Positions 12,800-24,189 of a stretch of DNA of 64,000 bases are shown here, piece by piece. Every line of letters begins with the position of its first letter. The stretch's first letter is position 1. Both the position numbers and the translations under genes were made by a program. Origin of the DNA: Ochotona curzoniae (taxonomy: Eukaryota; Chordata; Mammalia; Lagomorpha; Ochotonidae); assembly GCF_017591425.1 (NCBI RefSeq), contig NW_024465369.1, forward strand, positions 24,117,501 to 24,181,500. The letters run 5' to 3'. The notes under the pieces were generated by a model that saw only the letters and a program-made list of their open reading frames with translations, was not told where the DNA came from and ran no database searches.

Positions 12800-13575
12800 C
12801 CAAGTTAACTCTTCTGCTTTATGTTGTTGTGGTTCTAAGTAGCTAGTTAAGTCACAAACTTAGAAGCCACTCCCTCCGCCTACCCACAAACACCTAGTGG
12901 TTCTTTCTGCCCACCTGTGATGCTAACCTATCATCATATGGAACCTGAGAGAAGGCAGTATAGTGTTGTTGCATAATCACTCTCCTCAGAAGCCCCCTTA
13001 CAGGTCCTCGATAAATAGCGGCTCGCTCTCTTGGTTACATGCTTCCATTGTTCTTGCACTCTCTCAACCACCCCAGTATCTGCTTGTTCTCTGGCTTCCC
13101 GCAGACAGACTATGAACACAAGTAGCCCCTAAATATGGCCCCTGTATATCTGTATTCCTCACCCTCTGTTTTTGGGTGAGTCAGTGAAGATGCAAATATT
13201 AAGATGCTTTGTATTCCTAATTTGTGTACTTTTTAAGAGTTCCAGGAGAGATGAGGCCTAACAGTAATGGAATGTGGACAGAGAAGCCAGGGAAAGGTGA
13301 ATGCCTACAACTTTGTGTGTCCAGGTTGCCTACTGCATGTCTCTTAGGATAATTTCTATTGTTGGAAAAGCTGGAACATAGGTCTTCAGTTTAGCAAATG
13401 GGTTTCACAGTAATGACCATTTGTTCCCTTCAGGGTTTTGATTCAGACTGGATGGCTGCATGGACTTGTCATTTGCTAATTTCTAGTGGGCATTGCCATC
13501 ACCAAGCTTGGTTAATCAAGTCTGTTTAATGCATCCTAGAGTTGTCTGGTGTGATCTCTCTGATTCCCAGCAACA
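12800..13575 (+). mobile_element. solo LTR of an endogenous retrovirus-like element, copy A
   Basis: From about 12911 to 13575 it aligns collinearly with copy B at 38973-39569. Shared blocks include 'CCCACCTGTGA', 'GTTCCAGGAGAG..GAGGCCTA', 'AGAAGCCAGGGAAAGGTGAATG', 'TTTGTGTGTCCAGGTT' and 'CACCAAGCTTGGTTAAT'. A promoter-like segment (GATAAATAG, about 13008) lies in the first half. It ends ...CAACA. No internal retroviral genes flank it, so it is a solo LTR. The 5' boundary is uncertain. Confidence 0.7.
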
Positions 13576-13579
13576 ATGT

Positions 13580-14215
13580 CACAATGTAGCCTACAGATGT
13601 AGTCACTGCCTTGATATTACACAGAACCACCAAGATTGCTGGTTAATCACACTGAAGACATCATGGTAATTTTGCCTCCTGAAGAAAAGGGTAAGTACTC
13701 GGGTCAGACATGTAGATACCAGAGAGCGGACAAAACTGTCAAGTTTTCAAGGACTTACCATATGGGAGATGTTTTTAAAGAGCCAATGAACTGGAACATG
13801 AAGGAAAACCTCCTTTGATATAAATGAAAAATTATTGCATCTACAACTCCTACCACTAAGAAGAAACAGGCACTGCATTTAATAGGCTTGGTTAGACACT
13901 AGGGTCAGCATAGACCGCACATTATAATATGCTGTGAGCTGTTTGGTGAGTGACTCAGAAAGCTGCCATTTTCAGGTGTGATGAGTGTTCCCCAAATGAG
14001 AGGATCTGGAACAGGTTCAGACTGCAGCATAAGCTGCAGCAACACTCAGGCAGCATAACACAGAAGGTAGATGAGGCTAGAAGAATCCTTAATAGATGAA
14101 GACACCATATAGAATATCATTAACCTAGCATGAGGGCTGCAGTAGAAACCTCTGGGTTAAATTTTCAAAGGTAGAGAATTGCAGCTGGCACCAAGGCAGA
14201 ACACATTAAACCATT
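13580..14215. other. unrecognised sequence
   Basis: No repeat family or exon could be assigned. A short frame at 13636-13818 shows no recognisable domain. Confidence 0.35.
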
Positions 14216-14219
14216 GCCT

Positions 14220-14560
14220 GCAGGGCCAACATATGGTATAGCAGTCTAATCCTCTGCTTCTAGTACTGGCATCCTCTCTTTGCAAGTGCCAGGATCCCAT
14301 ATGGGCACCAGTTCATATATTAGCAGTCTCACTTCCTATCCATCTCCCTGCTTGTGGCCTGGGAAAGCAGTCATGAATGGCCCAAAGCTTTGGGACCCCG
14401 AACCCATGTGGAAGACCCATAAGAGGCTCCAGTCTCCTGGCTTCAGATTGGTGCAAGCTTCATTGCGGTCGCTTGAGGAGTGAATCAATGGATGGAAGAC
14501 CTTCTTCCTCACTGATTCTCCTCCTCTCTGTATATCTGACTTTCCAATTAAAAAATATAT
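14220..14560 (+). mobile_element. C-type SINE, left arm of an inverted pair
   Basis: 'GCCAGGATCCCATATGGGCACC', 'GGCCTGGGAAAGCAGTCATG', 'GAGTGAATCAATGGATGG' and 'TATATCTGACTTTCCAATTA' are present in order. The head carries about 40 extra bases near 14240-14280. Its tail abuts the tail of the next, oppositely oriented SINE. Confidence 0.87.
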
Positions 14561-14872
14561 TTTTAAAAATAATATATATACATATTTTTTCATTTGAGAT
14601 GGAAAGGTACTGACTGAGGAGAAACAGAAACGAAAGATTTTCCATCACTTTCCAAATGGCTAAAATGGCCAGAGGAGCTGGTCTGAATCTCCAGGAGCCA
14701 GGAGTTTCCTCCAGGTCTCTCACCTGGGTGCAGGCCATCATCCTTTGTCATTTTCTCAGACCATCACCAGGAAGTTGGATTGGAAGTGGAGCAGACAGAC
14801 TCATACCAGCACCCATATAGGATGACAAGGTGAGAAGCAGAGGCTTAGCCTACTGTGTCTAGGTGCCAGTCT
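14561..14872 (-). mobile_element. C-type SINE, right arm of an inverted pair
   Basis: On the minus strand the head lies near 14870 and the A/T-rich tail near 14565. 'CAGGAGCCAGGAGTTTCC' and 'CACCCATATAGGATG' are the reverse complements of body blocks. It is more diverged than its partner. Confidence 0.82.
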
Positions 14873-14904
14873 CTGCAACATCTTATTTTACCATTAAAAA
14901 CCAT

Positions 14905-15203
14905 GCTATAGGCATAGTGCAATAGCCTAGTGGCTAAATCCTCACTTTACATCCACCAGGATCCCATATGGGTGTAGGTCAATGTCCCACATGCTCCATT
15001 TCCCATCCAGCTGCCTGCTTGTGGCCTGGGAAAGCAGGAGATCCAGAGAAAGTTCCTGACTCATGGCTTCAGACCAGCTCAGCTCCAGCCGTTGCAGCTA
15101 CTTGGGAAGTGAACCAAAAGACATAAGTTTTTTGTCTCTGTATCTCTTCTCTCTCTGTATATTAGTCTTTCAAACAAAAAACTAATATCTTAAAAAAAAA
15201 AAC
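14905..15203 (+). mobile_element. C-type SINE
   Basis: The head GGCATAGTGCAATAGCC, 'GGATCCCATATGGGTG' and 'GGCCTGGGAAAGCAG' are visible. The body has a deletion after 'GAAAGCAG', since the 'ccaaagccttgggaccc' block is missing. AAACCATGCTATA before and AAACATGCTCTATA after suggest an imperfect target-site duplication. Confidence 0.85.
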
Positions 15204-15204
15204 A

Positions 15205-16115
15205 TGCTCTATACACTTTGTAACTCTTTCTTGCCTCCTAGAAATCCTAAATATGAATAAATAGAAAATCTGCTTGAAAGAAAAACTAACACATACAAAT
15301 GTTTCCACCGCAAAGTCTTGGCACTAAATTTTCAAAATGGCTCTGTGTGATGGGCAAAACTAACTTGGCTTTATTCTCCTAGCAGTACATCTGGATCGAG
15401 TCTGGCAGAGACGTTTAACAGGACAGAACGAAACTGTGTTTTGTGCTTGTGCTGATATGAGGCTGTTGGTCTACATGTCTTCTGGAATGTCCCTGTGCAC
15501 ACTGAACAGAGTCTGTGAGCTTGCAGAGGGCAGGAACAATGGTTTGCAGACTGCTGCAGTGGGCAGTGCTACAACCTGTAGTCACACCAGCCCTGCTGGG
15601 AAGGACGCCTGTCTGTTTATCAAACTGACAGCAAGACAGCAAATGGAGCAGCTGAAGCATCCTTTGCCAAGGACAAGCATAATGCAGAAAAATACGTCAT
15701 TGCTTCTAGTGAATGAATATATTTCTGGTTCAATTGTTGGACCATATCACCAGTCATCTAGAGTAATAGGCAGTAAAGAATGACCAAGAATTACTTCCTC
15801 CAAATAAAGCTGAAAATAAGTTTATCTAAAGTGAGTTACTGAGTTGGAGTCAGACTTGCTGGCCTCACATAAGGAATAGTACACTAAGTATCTTACTTCT
15901 ATCCTAGATCCTATTAAAGGTTTTTTCCTAAGAAAACTGAAGTTATTGTGGCCTTCTTCATATTATATATCAAATTTTTCTAACTTAGTACTTGAACTTC
16001 ATATCTTGCATATGATTCTGACTATCCTGTCTATTACTGTCTGGACAGATAATATAAAAGAAACTCACTGGACAAATTTCATTTAGGCAAATTTTGCAAA
16101 ACAGCATTGAAGGTT
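15205..16115. other. unrecognised sequence
   Basis: It contains moderately GC-richer sequence at 15400-15660 with overlapping frames on both strands, but no recognisable protein domain or repeat. Confidence 0.35.
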
Positions 16116-16117
16116 CC

Positions 16118-16705
16118 TTTTGATTGTTATTATTATTTTTTATGTTATGGTTTTGTAGGTATAGGGATTCATCCATCCAATTCCTTTTTTCCCCTCCCCA
16201 CTTCCCCCCATATTATCGCTGTAGTATAGTCCTTTAGCAACACAAGTTTAACATTCTGCTATTTATGTGTATCACAGAACTGTAAGTACAGGCAAAGGTA
16301 AAAAAATCCAATATCATACTGTCATGGTATATTTAAATTATTGAAAGTCCCCTTTTATTTGGGAGTAAAGATGTGTACTGCAATATATCTTCACTTTTTG
16401 GTATGCTAGTTTCCATTATACAGTTCTTCTATAAAAATATATGTATTAACCCTAAATATTTATTTGTTTTACATTTTATGTTAAGGTTGTCATATATCTA
16501 AGAGAACATATAATATTTGTCCTTTTGCTACTGACTTATTTCACTGAGCAAATAGTCTCCAGCTTGAACTAGTTATTTACAAATCAGAGAACTTCATTCA
16601 TTTTAATGGTTATGTAATATTCCATGGAGTACCTATCACAGTTTATTTATCCATTCCTCTTTTGACAGGCATCTGGGCTGTTTTCATGTCTAATATTGAA
16701 ACTTC
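16118..16705 (-). mobile_element. old L1, ORF2 end plus 3' UTR
   Basis: Read on the minus strand it gives the L1 order 'ATGGATAAATAAACTGTGAT', 'GGAATATTACATAACC', 'CTCAGTGAAATAAGTCAGTAG', then the 3' UTR and an (AATAA)n-like tail at 16118. The 3' UTR is homologous to the minus-strand fragment at 45655-46020. Confidence 0.83.
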
Positions 16706-16709
16706 CACT

Positions 16710-17260
16710 GCCTCTCCAAAGAGTAGCTTACAATGTGCTCGAAAGTAGGAGAAACATTTGCATTATTTCTATTTCACATTTCATCATCACTGCAAAAGGT
16801 TGTGTTGCATGGGAAAGACAATACTAATACTGAAATGCTGAAGGAAAAACAATATACTGTTACTCCTATCCATACAGTGTGCTTTCCTAATATTAAAAAC
16901 CTCTCATTTATGAATCTATCTTCACTGAAGTTTTATGTTTGGTTATGTGGTTCTTTGGTCAATGTTACCTATATCAGCAAACCTTAAGCCCCATGAGATC
17001 ACATTATAGCTTTATATTACAATTCCTGGTGCATAAAAAATAACATATTTATATTTTGATAAACTATTAATGGTCTCATTGGTAATGGTCTAGTTATTAG
17101 TTACTTAAGACATGCTAAGAATTGGATAATTCTATAAAGAACACAGAGTTCAAATCTAGTCTTGGGAGGTTTATATTCTGAGATTGCCCTGAGTAACAGA
17201 AAAGTACTAACCACCCACACATCTAACCCCAACATCCTATATCCACTTCTTTTCCCTTTT
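16710..17260. other. unrecognised sequence
   Basis: AT-rich. 'CCCCATGAGATCACATTATAG' at 16990 is weakly L2-like. Nothing else could be assigned. Confidence 0.3.
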
Positions 17261-17267
17261 ACTTATC

Positions 17268-17446
17268 ACTTGTGTGGTAGGGACCTAAGCACCTGAGTCA
17301 TCATCTGCTATCTTCCACGGTGCACCTCAGAAGAAAGCTGAATCGGAAGCAGATCAACCCAGAGTTGAACCAAGCACTCTAACATGAGATGCAAGCATCC
17401 CACGCAGCAGTTTAACTATGAGACAATGCAAATACTCTACCTGCCA
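17268..17446 (-). mobile_element. old C-type SINE fragment
   Basis: This is the reverse complement of the 5' half of a C repeat. The degenerate head is near 17440, and 'CACCTGAGTCATCATCTGC' marks the 'gcagatgatggctcaagt' block. The 3' half and tail are missing. Confidence 0.6.
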
Positions 17447-17549
17447 TGAACATTTGAAAACCATCTGTTTCCATGAATCTCAACATTTTTACATCAAAAT
17501 AAATTTAGCTTTCATTTTTTTTCTGTGAACACTTCAAGTTCTCTTGGAT

Positions 17550-17570
17550 TGTGTGTGTGTGTGTGTGTTC
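17550..17570. repeat. (GT)n microsatellite
   Basis: About ten uninterrupted GT dinucleotides. Confidence 0.95.
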
Positions 17571-17956
17571 TATTGTAACCCTCACGAGAATGTTAATCTC
17601 AAAGAGCAATTGTTCCTGTTTTGGTCACTGATACAGTCCCAGTTCTTAAAAATTATACTAATTGGTAATGTGTTCTTCTTTGAAATATTTTTGCATGCAT
17701 GATATGTCCACTTTCCTTTCCTGGTTACTGTTCAGTACTTTCAGTACTCTCTCAGTCACTCTATTCAATATAAATCCACCTCTCCATTGCTTTTTAACAA
17801 GCCAGGCAAATCTGACCCCAGGGCCTTCACGGATGCAGTCCTTTTAGCAGAAAGCTCTTGTAACAAGTTATCCCTTGGCTATTTTCCCTACCTCTTCAGA
17901 CCCTAGCTCAGTGACCAAGTTTTATTGAGATCTTTCCTGAGGACCCTATTTATGTT

Positions 17957-18108
17957 TGTTTAGATTATTTATTTATTTGAAAGGCAGGTTTACAAAGAGA
18001 GAGGAAGAGACATGCAAAACAAATGAAAGGGCTTCCCAAATGGCCCAAAGGGCTAGAGCTGAACCAGCCCAATGCTAGGAATCAGGAGCTTCTTGTAGGT
18101 TTCCCACA
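17957..18108 (-). mobile_element. old C-type SINE, 3' half only
   Basis: Minus-strand tail (TTATTTATTTGAAAGGCAG) followed by the purine block and 'CCAGCCCAATGCTAGGAATC'. The tRNA-like half is absent. Confidence 0.65.
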
Positions 18109-18261
18109 TATGATAACTCTATTTTAAATTTGAACACTAAACTTCACCACAATACAAACACACTCTTGGAACTCTTCATATTTCTGCCTTGCATTTTTCT
18201 CCATGATATTCATCACAGGTCAATATACTATATTAATTATATGTAGTATGTCTCTCTCCTT

Positions 18262-18398
18262 ACCTATATACAAACACACCAGAATTCTAAGCTCCCTGCA
18301 GGTAGCCATTAACCTTTTTTACTCACTGACATTTCCCTAATACCTAAGAAATTTTGTTACAGTTGGCACCCAATATTTGTTAAATAAATGAATTATCA
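18262..18398 (+). mobile_element. L2 3'-end fragment
   Basis: 'CCAGAATTCTAAGCTCCCTG', then '...CACCCAATATTTGTTAAATA', then 'AATGAAT', follow the end of the mammalian L2 consensus (aagctcc...caataaatatttgttgaatgaatg). Confidence 0.75.
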
Positions 18399-18677
18399 TA
18401 AGACATTTTATATACAAAATGCCAAATTTCAAAACTTACTGCTTTAGTTTAGAAAGTACACACATAATTTAATAAGATGTTTGAATTTCAAATAAGAAGT
18501 TGAATATGAAATAAAAATATAAGAAGCAGGTTGCTTGGAAAGGTTAAGTAATACAAGGCATACATCTTTGCTTTTTGATGAATGTAGTGTTATGGTTTAG
18601 GCTGTTGATAAATTTTGGCTTGAAATCTCTAAGCAGTTGTTTGCTATCATGTGCTATTTTTGTTATCAACAATCGAA

Positions 18678-18696
18678 ACACACACACACACACAAG
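18678..18696. repeat. (CA)n microsatellite
   Basis: A short run of about nine CA units. Confidence 0.9.
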
Positions 18697-18699
18697 CCT

Positions 18700-19115
18700 C
18701 ATGCATAATATTGCCTCTGGTGCTCAGGGAAAAGGAGAGGAAATGACTTTTAAATGGCCACGGAAAGTATTTATGATTTATTAGTTCAATGGAACAAAGC
18801 ATCAGGCACCCAGTTGACAAAGCACACAGAGCCAACCTCAACCAGGTAGAACCCGAACAGAGACTCATTGACTAGATACCCTCAGTTACCACTTTGTGAT
18901 TGTGAATGGCCTTGAGAATTGGAAACCTCAGAGAACACTGAGCTCTCCCTCTTCCTCTGCCATCAACTAGGAACAGGAAATTCACAGGGAGTGATTTTCT
19001 CTATGTGAAAAGCAATTCAAGGAAGCCATTCTCCCTTGCACCCAGGCCTCCTGAATATGATGTGGAAGTGGTTGATTGCTGTCATTGCGATCAAAATAGA
19101 ATCACAGTACTTGAG
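18700..19115. other. unrecognised sequence
   Basis: No gene or named repeat seen. Base composition is slightly less AT-rich than its surroundings. Confidence 0.3.
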
Positions 19116-19119
19116 AGCA

Positions 19120-19215
19120 CAAAGAGACTTTCATAATTGTGCTCCCATGCAACAGCATTTTACAAAGAAGAAAACAATACTAAAGTCAAAGTCACCCAGC
19201 TAATGTTGGGAATAT
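19120..19215 (-). mobile_element. MIR-family fragment
   Basis: 'CATTTTACAAAGAAGAAAAC' and 'AAAGTCACCCAGCTAATG' correspond to the reversed MIR core (cattttacagatgagg...ggtcacacagctag). Confidence 0.6.
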
Positions 19216-19479
19216 CCCCAAGCAGTTTCAAGCTATCTGAAGCCCTGTCCCTGTGTCTTCTCCCCACACTATAGTGTGTCCCAGTGAGGCCTCCAGAACA
19301 AGCACTCATGTCAACCCAAATTAATGTTTGTACTCAAATCTAGAGAACAGACAAATGCACAGAAAATCTTCCTAGAGAAGAATAAACAAAAATTGAGTGT
19401 GGCTCCCAATAGCTTCTGGTCACATTTAAATCCTTTTATTTTATGGTCTTTATATTTTCCATCTTAATATAAATGTTAG

Positions 19480-19690
19480 AACTATTTCTTGGCCAGTTAC
19501 TATGTATCAGGCCTGTCGTAAGTAATGTATTTATTTAACCTTCACAGTCACCCTGTGACATAAGTATGATTGGCTCCATTTTATACAGGAAAGAATGGGA
19601 GTTCAGGATATTTGCTCAAAGAGTAACTTGGTCAAAGTCAGGCAGCCTGGGTGTGGCCATGTTAGTCCTCAATGTCCACCCAGTGAGCCA
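19480..19690 (-). mobile_element. MIR
   Basis: 'TACTATGTATCAGGCC', 'TTAACCTTCACAGTCACCCTG', 'CCATTTTATACAGGAAAG' and 'AACTTGGTCAAAGTCAGGCAG' reproduce the reversed MIR consensus in order. Old tRNA-derived SINE. Confidence 0.85.
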
Positions 19691-19694
19691 GTAA

Positions 19695-21185
19695 GCCTCT
19701 GAAGCTGGGGTTGTTTCTATGCTCCACTCCTCATGCCCAACACTTTCCTCAAGAATGAAACTCCTCAAGAATGAAAGGCACACACTTCAAATGCTTTATT
19801 TATGAAGACAGCTAATTATATCCCAATTCAATCATCCTATTTTGATAAACATAAAGTGAGACCATTAATATTGAAACAGCAAACTTGACTGCAACCATTT
19901 AGATGCCTTCATTTTCAACAAAGCATTTGACGATCAACCTGATCAGGGTCCTCAGGAATAAGGAGCTAGGGTCAGCTACTGAAGATCTTCTCCTTTCGCA
20001 GTGCAAACCACAGTGATGGTCTTGTCCACTGTCTGATAAGTATGTCTTTTCAAACAGCAAGTCTGCAAATTTGTAGAGAAAGTTTGGCTGAAGCAGGCAG
20101 ACATAGCGGCTCCTGTTAGAATGAACAGTCAGAACTGTGAGGAGATTCCACCGTGTTCCTCCACAGATATGGCACAGGTGAATCACCAGGGCTTGGCTTG
20201 GAAATACAACCAGGATTCAAAACACAGCCTCTCTCTGGAAAGGAGCACTAGGATTAGCAGAAATACTTTCACTCCTTCAGCTAACTCATTCCCGGCTTCT
20301 ACCCCTTGCCCTCATATCCAGGCAAGATTTCTTCTTAGGCTCTTTGTCAGTCAGAGCATAAAACTTACACAGGTTCGCTGGCCCTGGAAGTTTCGGGATA
20401 CTTTCCAAAAGTGTAGCTAAAAGCCAGAGAGGGGCTGTCATTCATCCCTCTGAATCCAAGACATGAGAGTGCAGGGATAAGACTTTCCAAGCTCCACCCT
20501 CCAAGCTCTGCTTATCATCTACATTCTCTTTTCTAAAATAAATAAATAAATAAATAAATTGCAGGATGTAGGGTTAGAAAGGAAAGAACTCCTTGGGTCT
20601 GTTCTTTATTCATTGTCCAATCACTCCGGTGACCGCCAGTCTTTATTTTTTTAAACATTAAACATGTAAACACCATTGCTTCATTTTTTTTTTGTAGAAT
20701 ATAATGCTACATTATGAAGTCTTGTTTGCTGCTTCCAAATGAAACATGCTGTTTAGTTTTAACTTAACACTAAGACGTGAGAATGTGCAAAGTGAGTTTT
20801 GCCTTTCTTGCTCTGGTTACCCTGTTCATTTTGCTGCTTTCCCACTCACAGAAGATAATGAAACAACTGTCACCTTTTCTCCTGACTAGCTAGCTGGCTC
20901 TTTCTTCTGAAAATGTGAATCACAACACTAAGAAGCTCCTTGGTAGATCTACCTACGGGGAAACTCTTCAATGGTTCACTGGAATGATCCTGCTCAAGAT
21001 TTTCTTATAATTTTCCTGTTGTCCGATTCTCAGAAGCCACAGTCTCCTCAATTCCCTCAACTAGCTTACACAATTTAATTTGTTCCAGGAGACTTCCTTT
21101 TTAATAGTTTTCTTTTTGACTTGTCTTATTTCTATTAGCTATACTCAAATGTATACATTGATATATTCACTGTTGATTCTTAGAA
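19695..21185. other. unrecognised sequence with an (ATAA)n microsatellite
   Basis: (AAAT)n lies at 20534-20559. The remainder, including 20600-21000, matches no family I recognise. Frames at 19899-20186 (minus) and 20121-20420 (plus) show no domain. Confidence 0.35.
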
Positions 21186-21189
21186 GTGA

Positions 21190-21607
21190 ACTGTTTTAGT
21201 AAATCCTGGATATTAGTCCCCTATCAGTTGTGTATGTGCCAAGATTTTCTCCCATTCTATTGGTTGTGTCTTCACTTTGTTGATTGTTTCCTTTGCTGTA
21301 CAGAGGCTTTTTAGTTTGACATAGTCCCATTGTTTATTTTGACTTTCACTGCCTGTACTGTTAGTGACTTTTCTAAGAAGTCTTTCCATATTCCTGTATC
21401 TTGGAGAGTATTCCTATGTTTTCCTCGTAGTTTGATGGTTTCTGGATGCAGATTTAGGCCCTTGATCCGTTTAGAGTTGATTTTTGTATAAGGTGACAAG
21501 AGGAGGTCTTGCTTTTTACATCTGCAAGCTGCTATCCAATTGTCCCAACAGCATTTATTGAAGAGACCACACTTTTTCTCCAGACTATTCTCAGGACTCT
21601 CTGCCAC
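21190..21607 (-). mobile_element. L1 ORF2 fragment, inverted 5' part of a rearranged insertion
   Basis: On the minus strand it translates through the distal ORF2 region. On the plus strand it shows the familiar reversed phrases 'CCCCTATCAGTTGTGTATG', 'TTCTCCCATTCTATTGGTTG' and 'TTGATCCGTTTAGAGTTGAT'. It ends exactly where a plus-strand L1 3' end begins. Confidence 0.85.
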
Positions 21608-21795
21608 TGTCCATAAGTACAGAGCCAGGATACATTAAATACCAGAATGATGGACTATTTATGAGGGAGTATACTATTGTAATAATATAGGGAAATCAGT
21701 GGGGTGCTGAGGATTTGGGGGGGGAGCAAATCATGGAGCCTATGGAACTGTATCATAAAATAACAAAATAAATAAATCTTTTTTAAAAGAGGTGA
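21608..21795 (+). mobile_element. L1 3' end, non-inverted part of the same insertion
   Basis: 'GGGGTGCTGAGGATTTGGGG' then 'GAGCCTATGGAACTGTATCA' and 'AAATAACAAAATAAATAAAT' match the L1 tail group of this window. Joined to the reversed ORF2 segment it gives a twin-priming (5' inversion) structure. AGAAGTGAA (about 21183) and AGAGGTGAA (about 21787) may be the decayed target-site duplication. Confidence 0.8.
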
Positions 21796-21799
21796 AAAT

Positions 21800-23865
21800 G
21801 TCTTGTGGGTATTACCATACTATACAATTATACATATAGAGATATGTGTATGTATATACCCATTTATAGTACAGATACGGCAAGTTTAGTACAATCAATC
21901 ATCTGACATCAATGATAACAGATGCATCATTGTTTTGAAAAATTCAGGATATTTTTGGAACATTTTTGGAACTTCAAACACAGATGATAGTAACGTTACA
22001 GAAAATAAAACATTACCCCCATATTAACTGGGAGAACAATATAAGTTTATTAAGCTTAGTTCATTGTAGCTCAGCATAATTGATGCTCCTTTTCCTTGTT
22101 TGGTTTCTTCAACAAATTAAAGTACTTTGTTACATGTGATCTTGTTTACCAACTTTTTTCTCAGTTGTTTAGAGTATGGGAGTGTATGTTCCTGTTTCCT
22201 GTTTGCTGAATTCAACTATAGAAATTTAAATATATATAGAAGCTTTAAGAGAGAAAAATACTTGTTAATACTCCATGTCTTTCTGGAACCCATTTTATCA
22301 CTGAACAATATTTAAAAATTTGTGATGCAAAAAGGATCTTTCTCATTAGAAAGGTAATGAGTCACAAAGAACTCAAGCATGTTGGTACACAGTCATTAAT
22401 TACAAACAGAATTCAAAATTCATATTATTGTCTGCTATGGATGTGGTTTATCCCCTGAAGATTCCTGTGAAAGAAGCATGGTCTGTGCAGTGGCAGTATT
22501 GAGGAGCTAGAATCGCTAAGACAAGGGCCCCACTAGAAAAATAATGAAGCTATGAGATTCCACACACAAGAATGGATTAGGGTTGTTTCTGGGGAGTTGG
22601 TCACATCTGCGAGAAGTACACCAGTTCCTATGAAGGTTGGCTGTCATAAAAAATAACAGGCCTGGCTCCTACGCAATCTCTTGCATCCTTGATCACATGT
22701 GTGCCCTTTCTGGGAAAGAAATGCATTTCTCTGCAACACCGGGGCAAAGAGCATCATTTCCAAGCAACTTAATGGAGAAATGGAGAATTCATGACAAGTC
22801 AGGTGGCAGATAAGTAACATGGAAATCTGCTTGACTGAGCAACCTACCAAGGTGAAATGAGAGACACAGCAATGAGAGACTGAGAGCAGAGCAGAAAGGG
22901 CATCAGAGGGCTCTTGGCAAGCATATGTGCTCTGCATCTGAAGCATGTATCATCAATTCCCATAACTCTCTAACGCACACACTGGAGCAGACACAGGCCT
23001 TTGTGTCACACTGGCATCTCTGCTGGTCTTTCAGCTGTGGAGCCCCTCTCATGCAAATAGCTAAGTCAGTATAGCAGACCTCGCAAAGAAAGACTTCTTT
23101 ATGGAAAAACGAAACAAACTCTGATGGTAGCAGAATTTGGATAGACACCAAAGAGTGAAATTCTCGAGTGTCAGAAAAGTAACCAAAGTCAAAGAAGTAA
23201 ACAAGAGCTTAACCAAAGTCGCTTTGGTTTTAACCCTTCATAACTATACAACCTAGTAAGAACAGTGGTTCAAAACATCACTTTGTATGCAGAGGAATAA
23301 CACAGGCTGGCAGAACATATTCCATAGGCAACCACACTAGGATGCAATGAAGCAACAGCCCCAAAGTGGTAAAGGGAAGGAACATGCACTACTTAATTAT
23401 GTTAAGAGAAAGTCAATATGAAGACTGAAAAAGTTTCTTAGTCACAGCTTTCTTAAAAAAAAATTTAAATAGTATTAATCTACAAAAATATTGGGAAAAC
23501 TAGAAAAAAACAGTAGATGCAGATAAATAATGATCAGAAAAAGAAGCTGGTAAACATGTTGATAAATCTAAATCAACATTGGAATGTAAAACAATGATAA
23601 CATTTATTAATTTGAGGGATTCAGTTCAAGAAAAACTAAAATATTAGACAATAATTTGGATTTAGGAAAGAATAATCATTCTAAATTCTGATATTGGTCA
23701 GGAGGAAGAAAGGTCTTGGTTTCACTTTGTAAACTTTGTTAAGTTAGACACACATTTTAGAAACTTATATAACTACTATAAGGAACAAAAATCAAATGTA
23801 CAAGCAAAAATTCTTTCGGAGGAAATAAAGTAAAATATAGTAAACTCGATTTAAAAAGCAAACAA
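21800..23865. other. unrecognised sequence
   Basis: AT-rich throughout. Cysteine-rich frames at 22644-22946 and 22903-23151 on the minus strand resemble no domain I know and have no gene context. Confidence 0.35.
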
Positions 23866-23871
23866 GGTCCA

Positions 23872-24185
23872 TGTTATGACACTACAAGCTAAGCCTCCAC
23901 CTGTGACACTGATATCCAATATGGGCACTGGTTGGAGTCCCAGCTGCTCCACTTCTGATCCAGCTCCTTGATAATATATCTTTGGAAAGCAGTAGAAGAT
24001 GATCCAAGTGCTTGAGACCCTGCACACATGGGAGACCCAGATGAAGCTCTGGTTGCCTGGCCCAGTCCTGGCTGTTTCAACTAGTTGGGGGATGAACCAG
24101 CAGACAGAAGATTCTCTCTGTTTCTCTTCTTTTCTCTATAATTGTGTCTTTCAGATAAATAAAAAATAAATCTTAAAAAAACAAA
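23872..24185 (+). mobile_element. old C-type SINE
   Basis: The layout is closer to the rabbit C repeat: 'CCAATATGGGCACTGGTTGGAGTCCC', 'GAAAGCAGTAGAAGATGATCC', 'GATGAACCAGCAGACAGAAG' and 'TTCAGATAAATAAAAAATAAATC'. Confidence 0.82.
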
Positions 24186-24189
24186 AAAC

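Noticed and set aside
22644..23151. Cysteine-rich minus-strand frames that resemble a zinc-binding protein at a glance
   Set aside because: The cysteine spacing fits no zinc-finger pattern, the two frames differ in phase, and there is no splice or conservation evidence.
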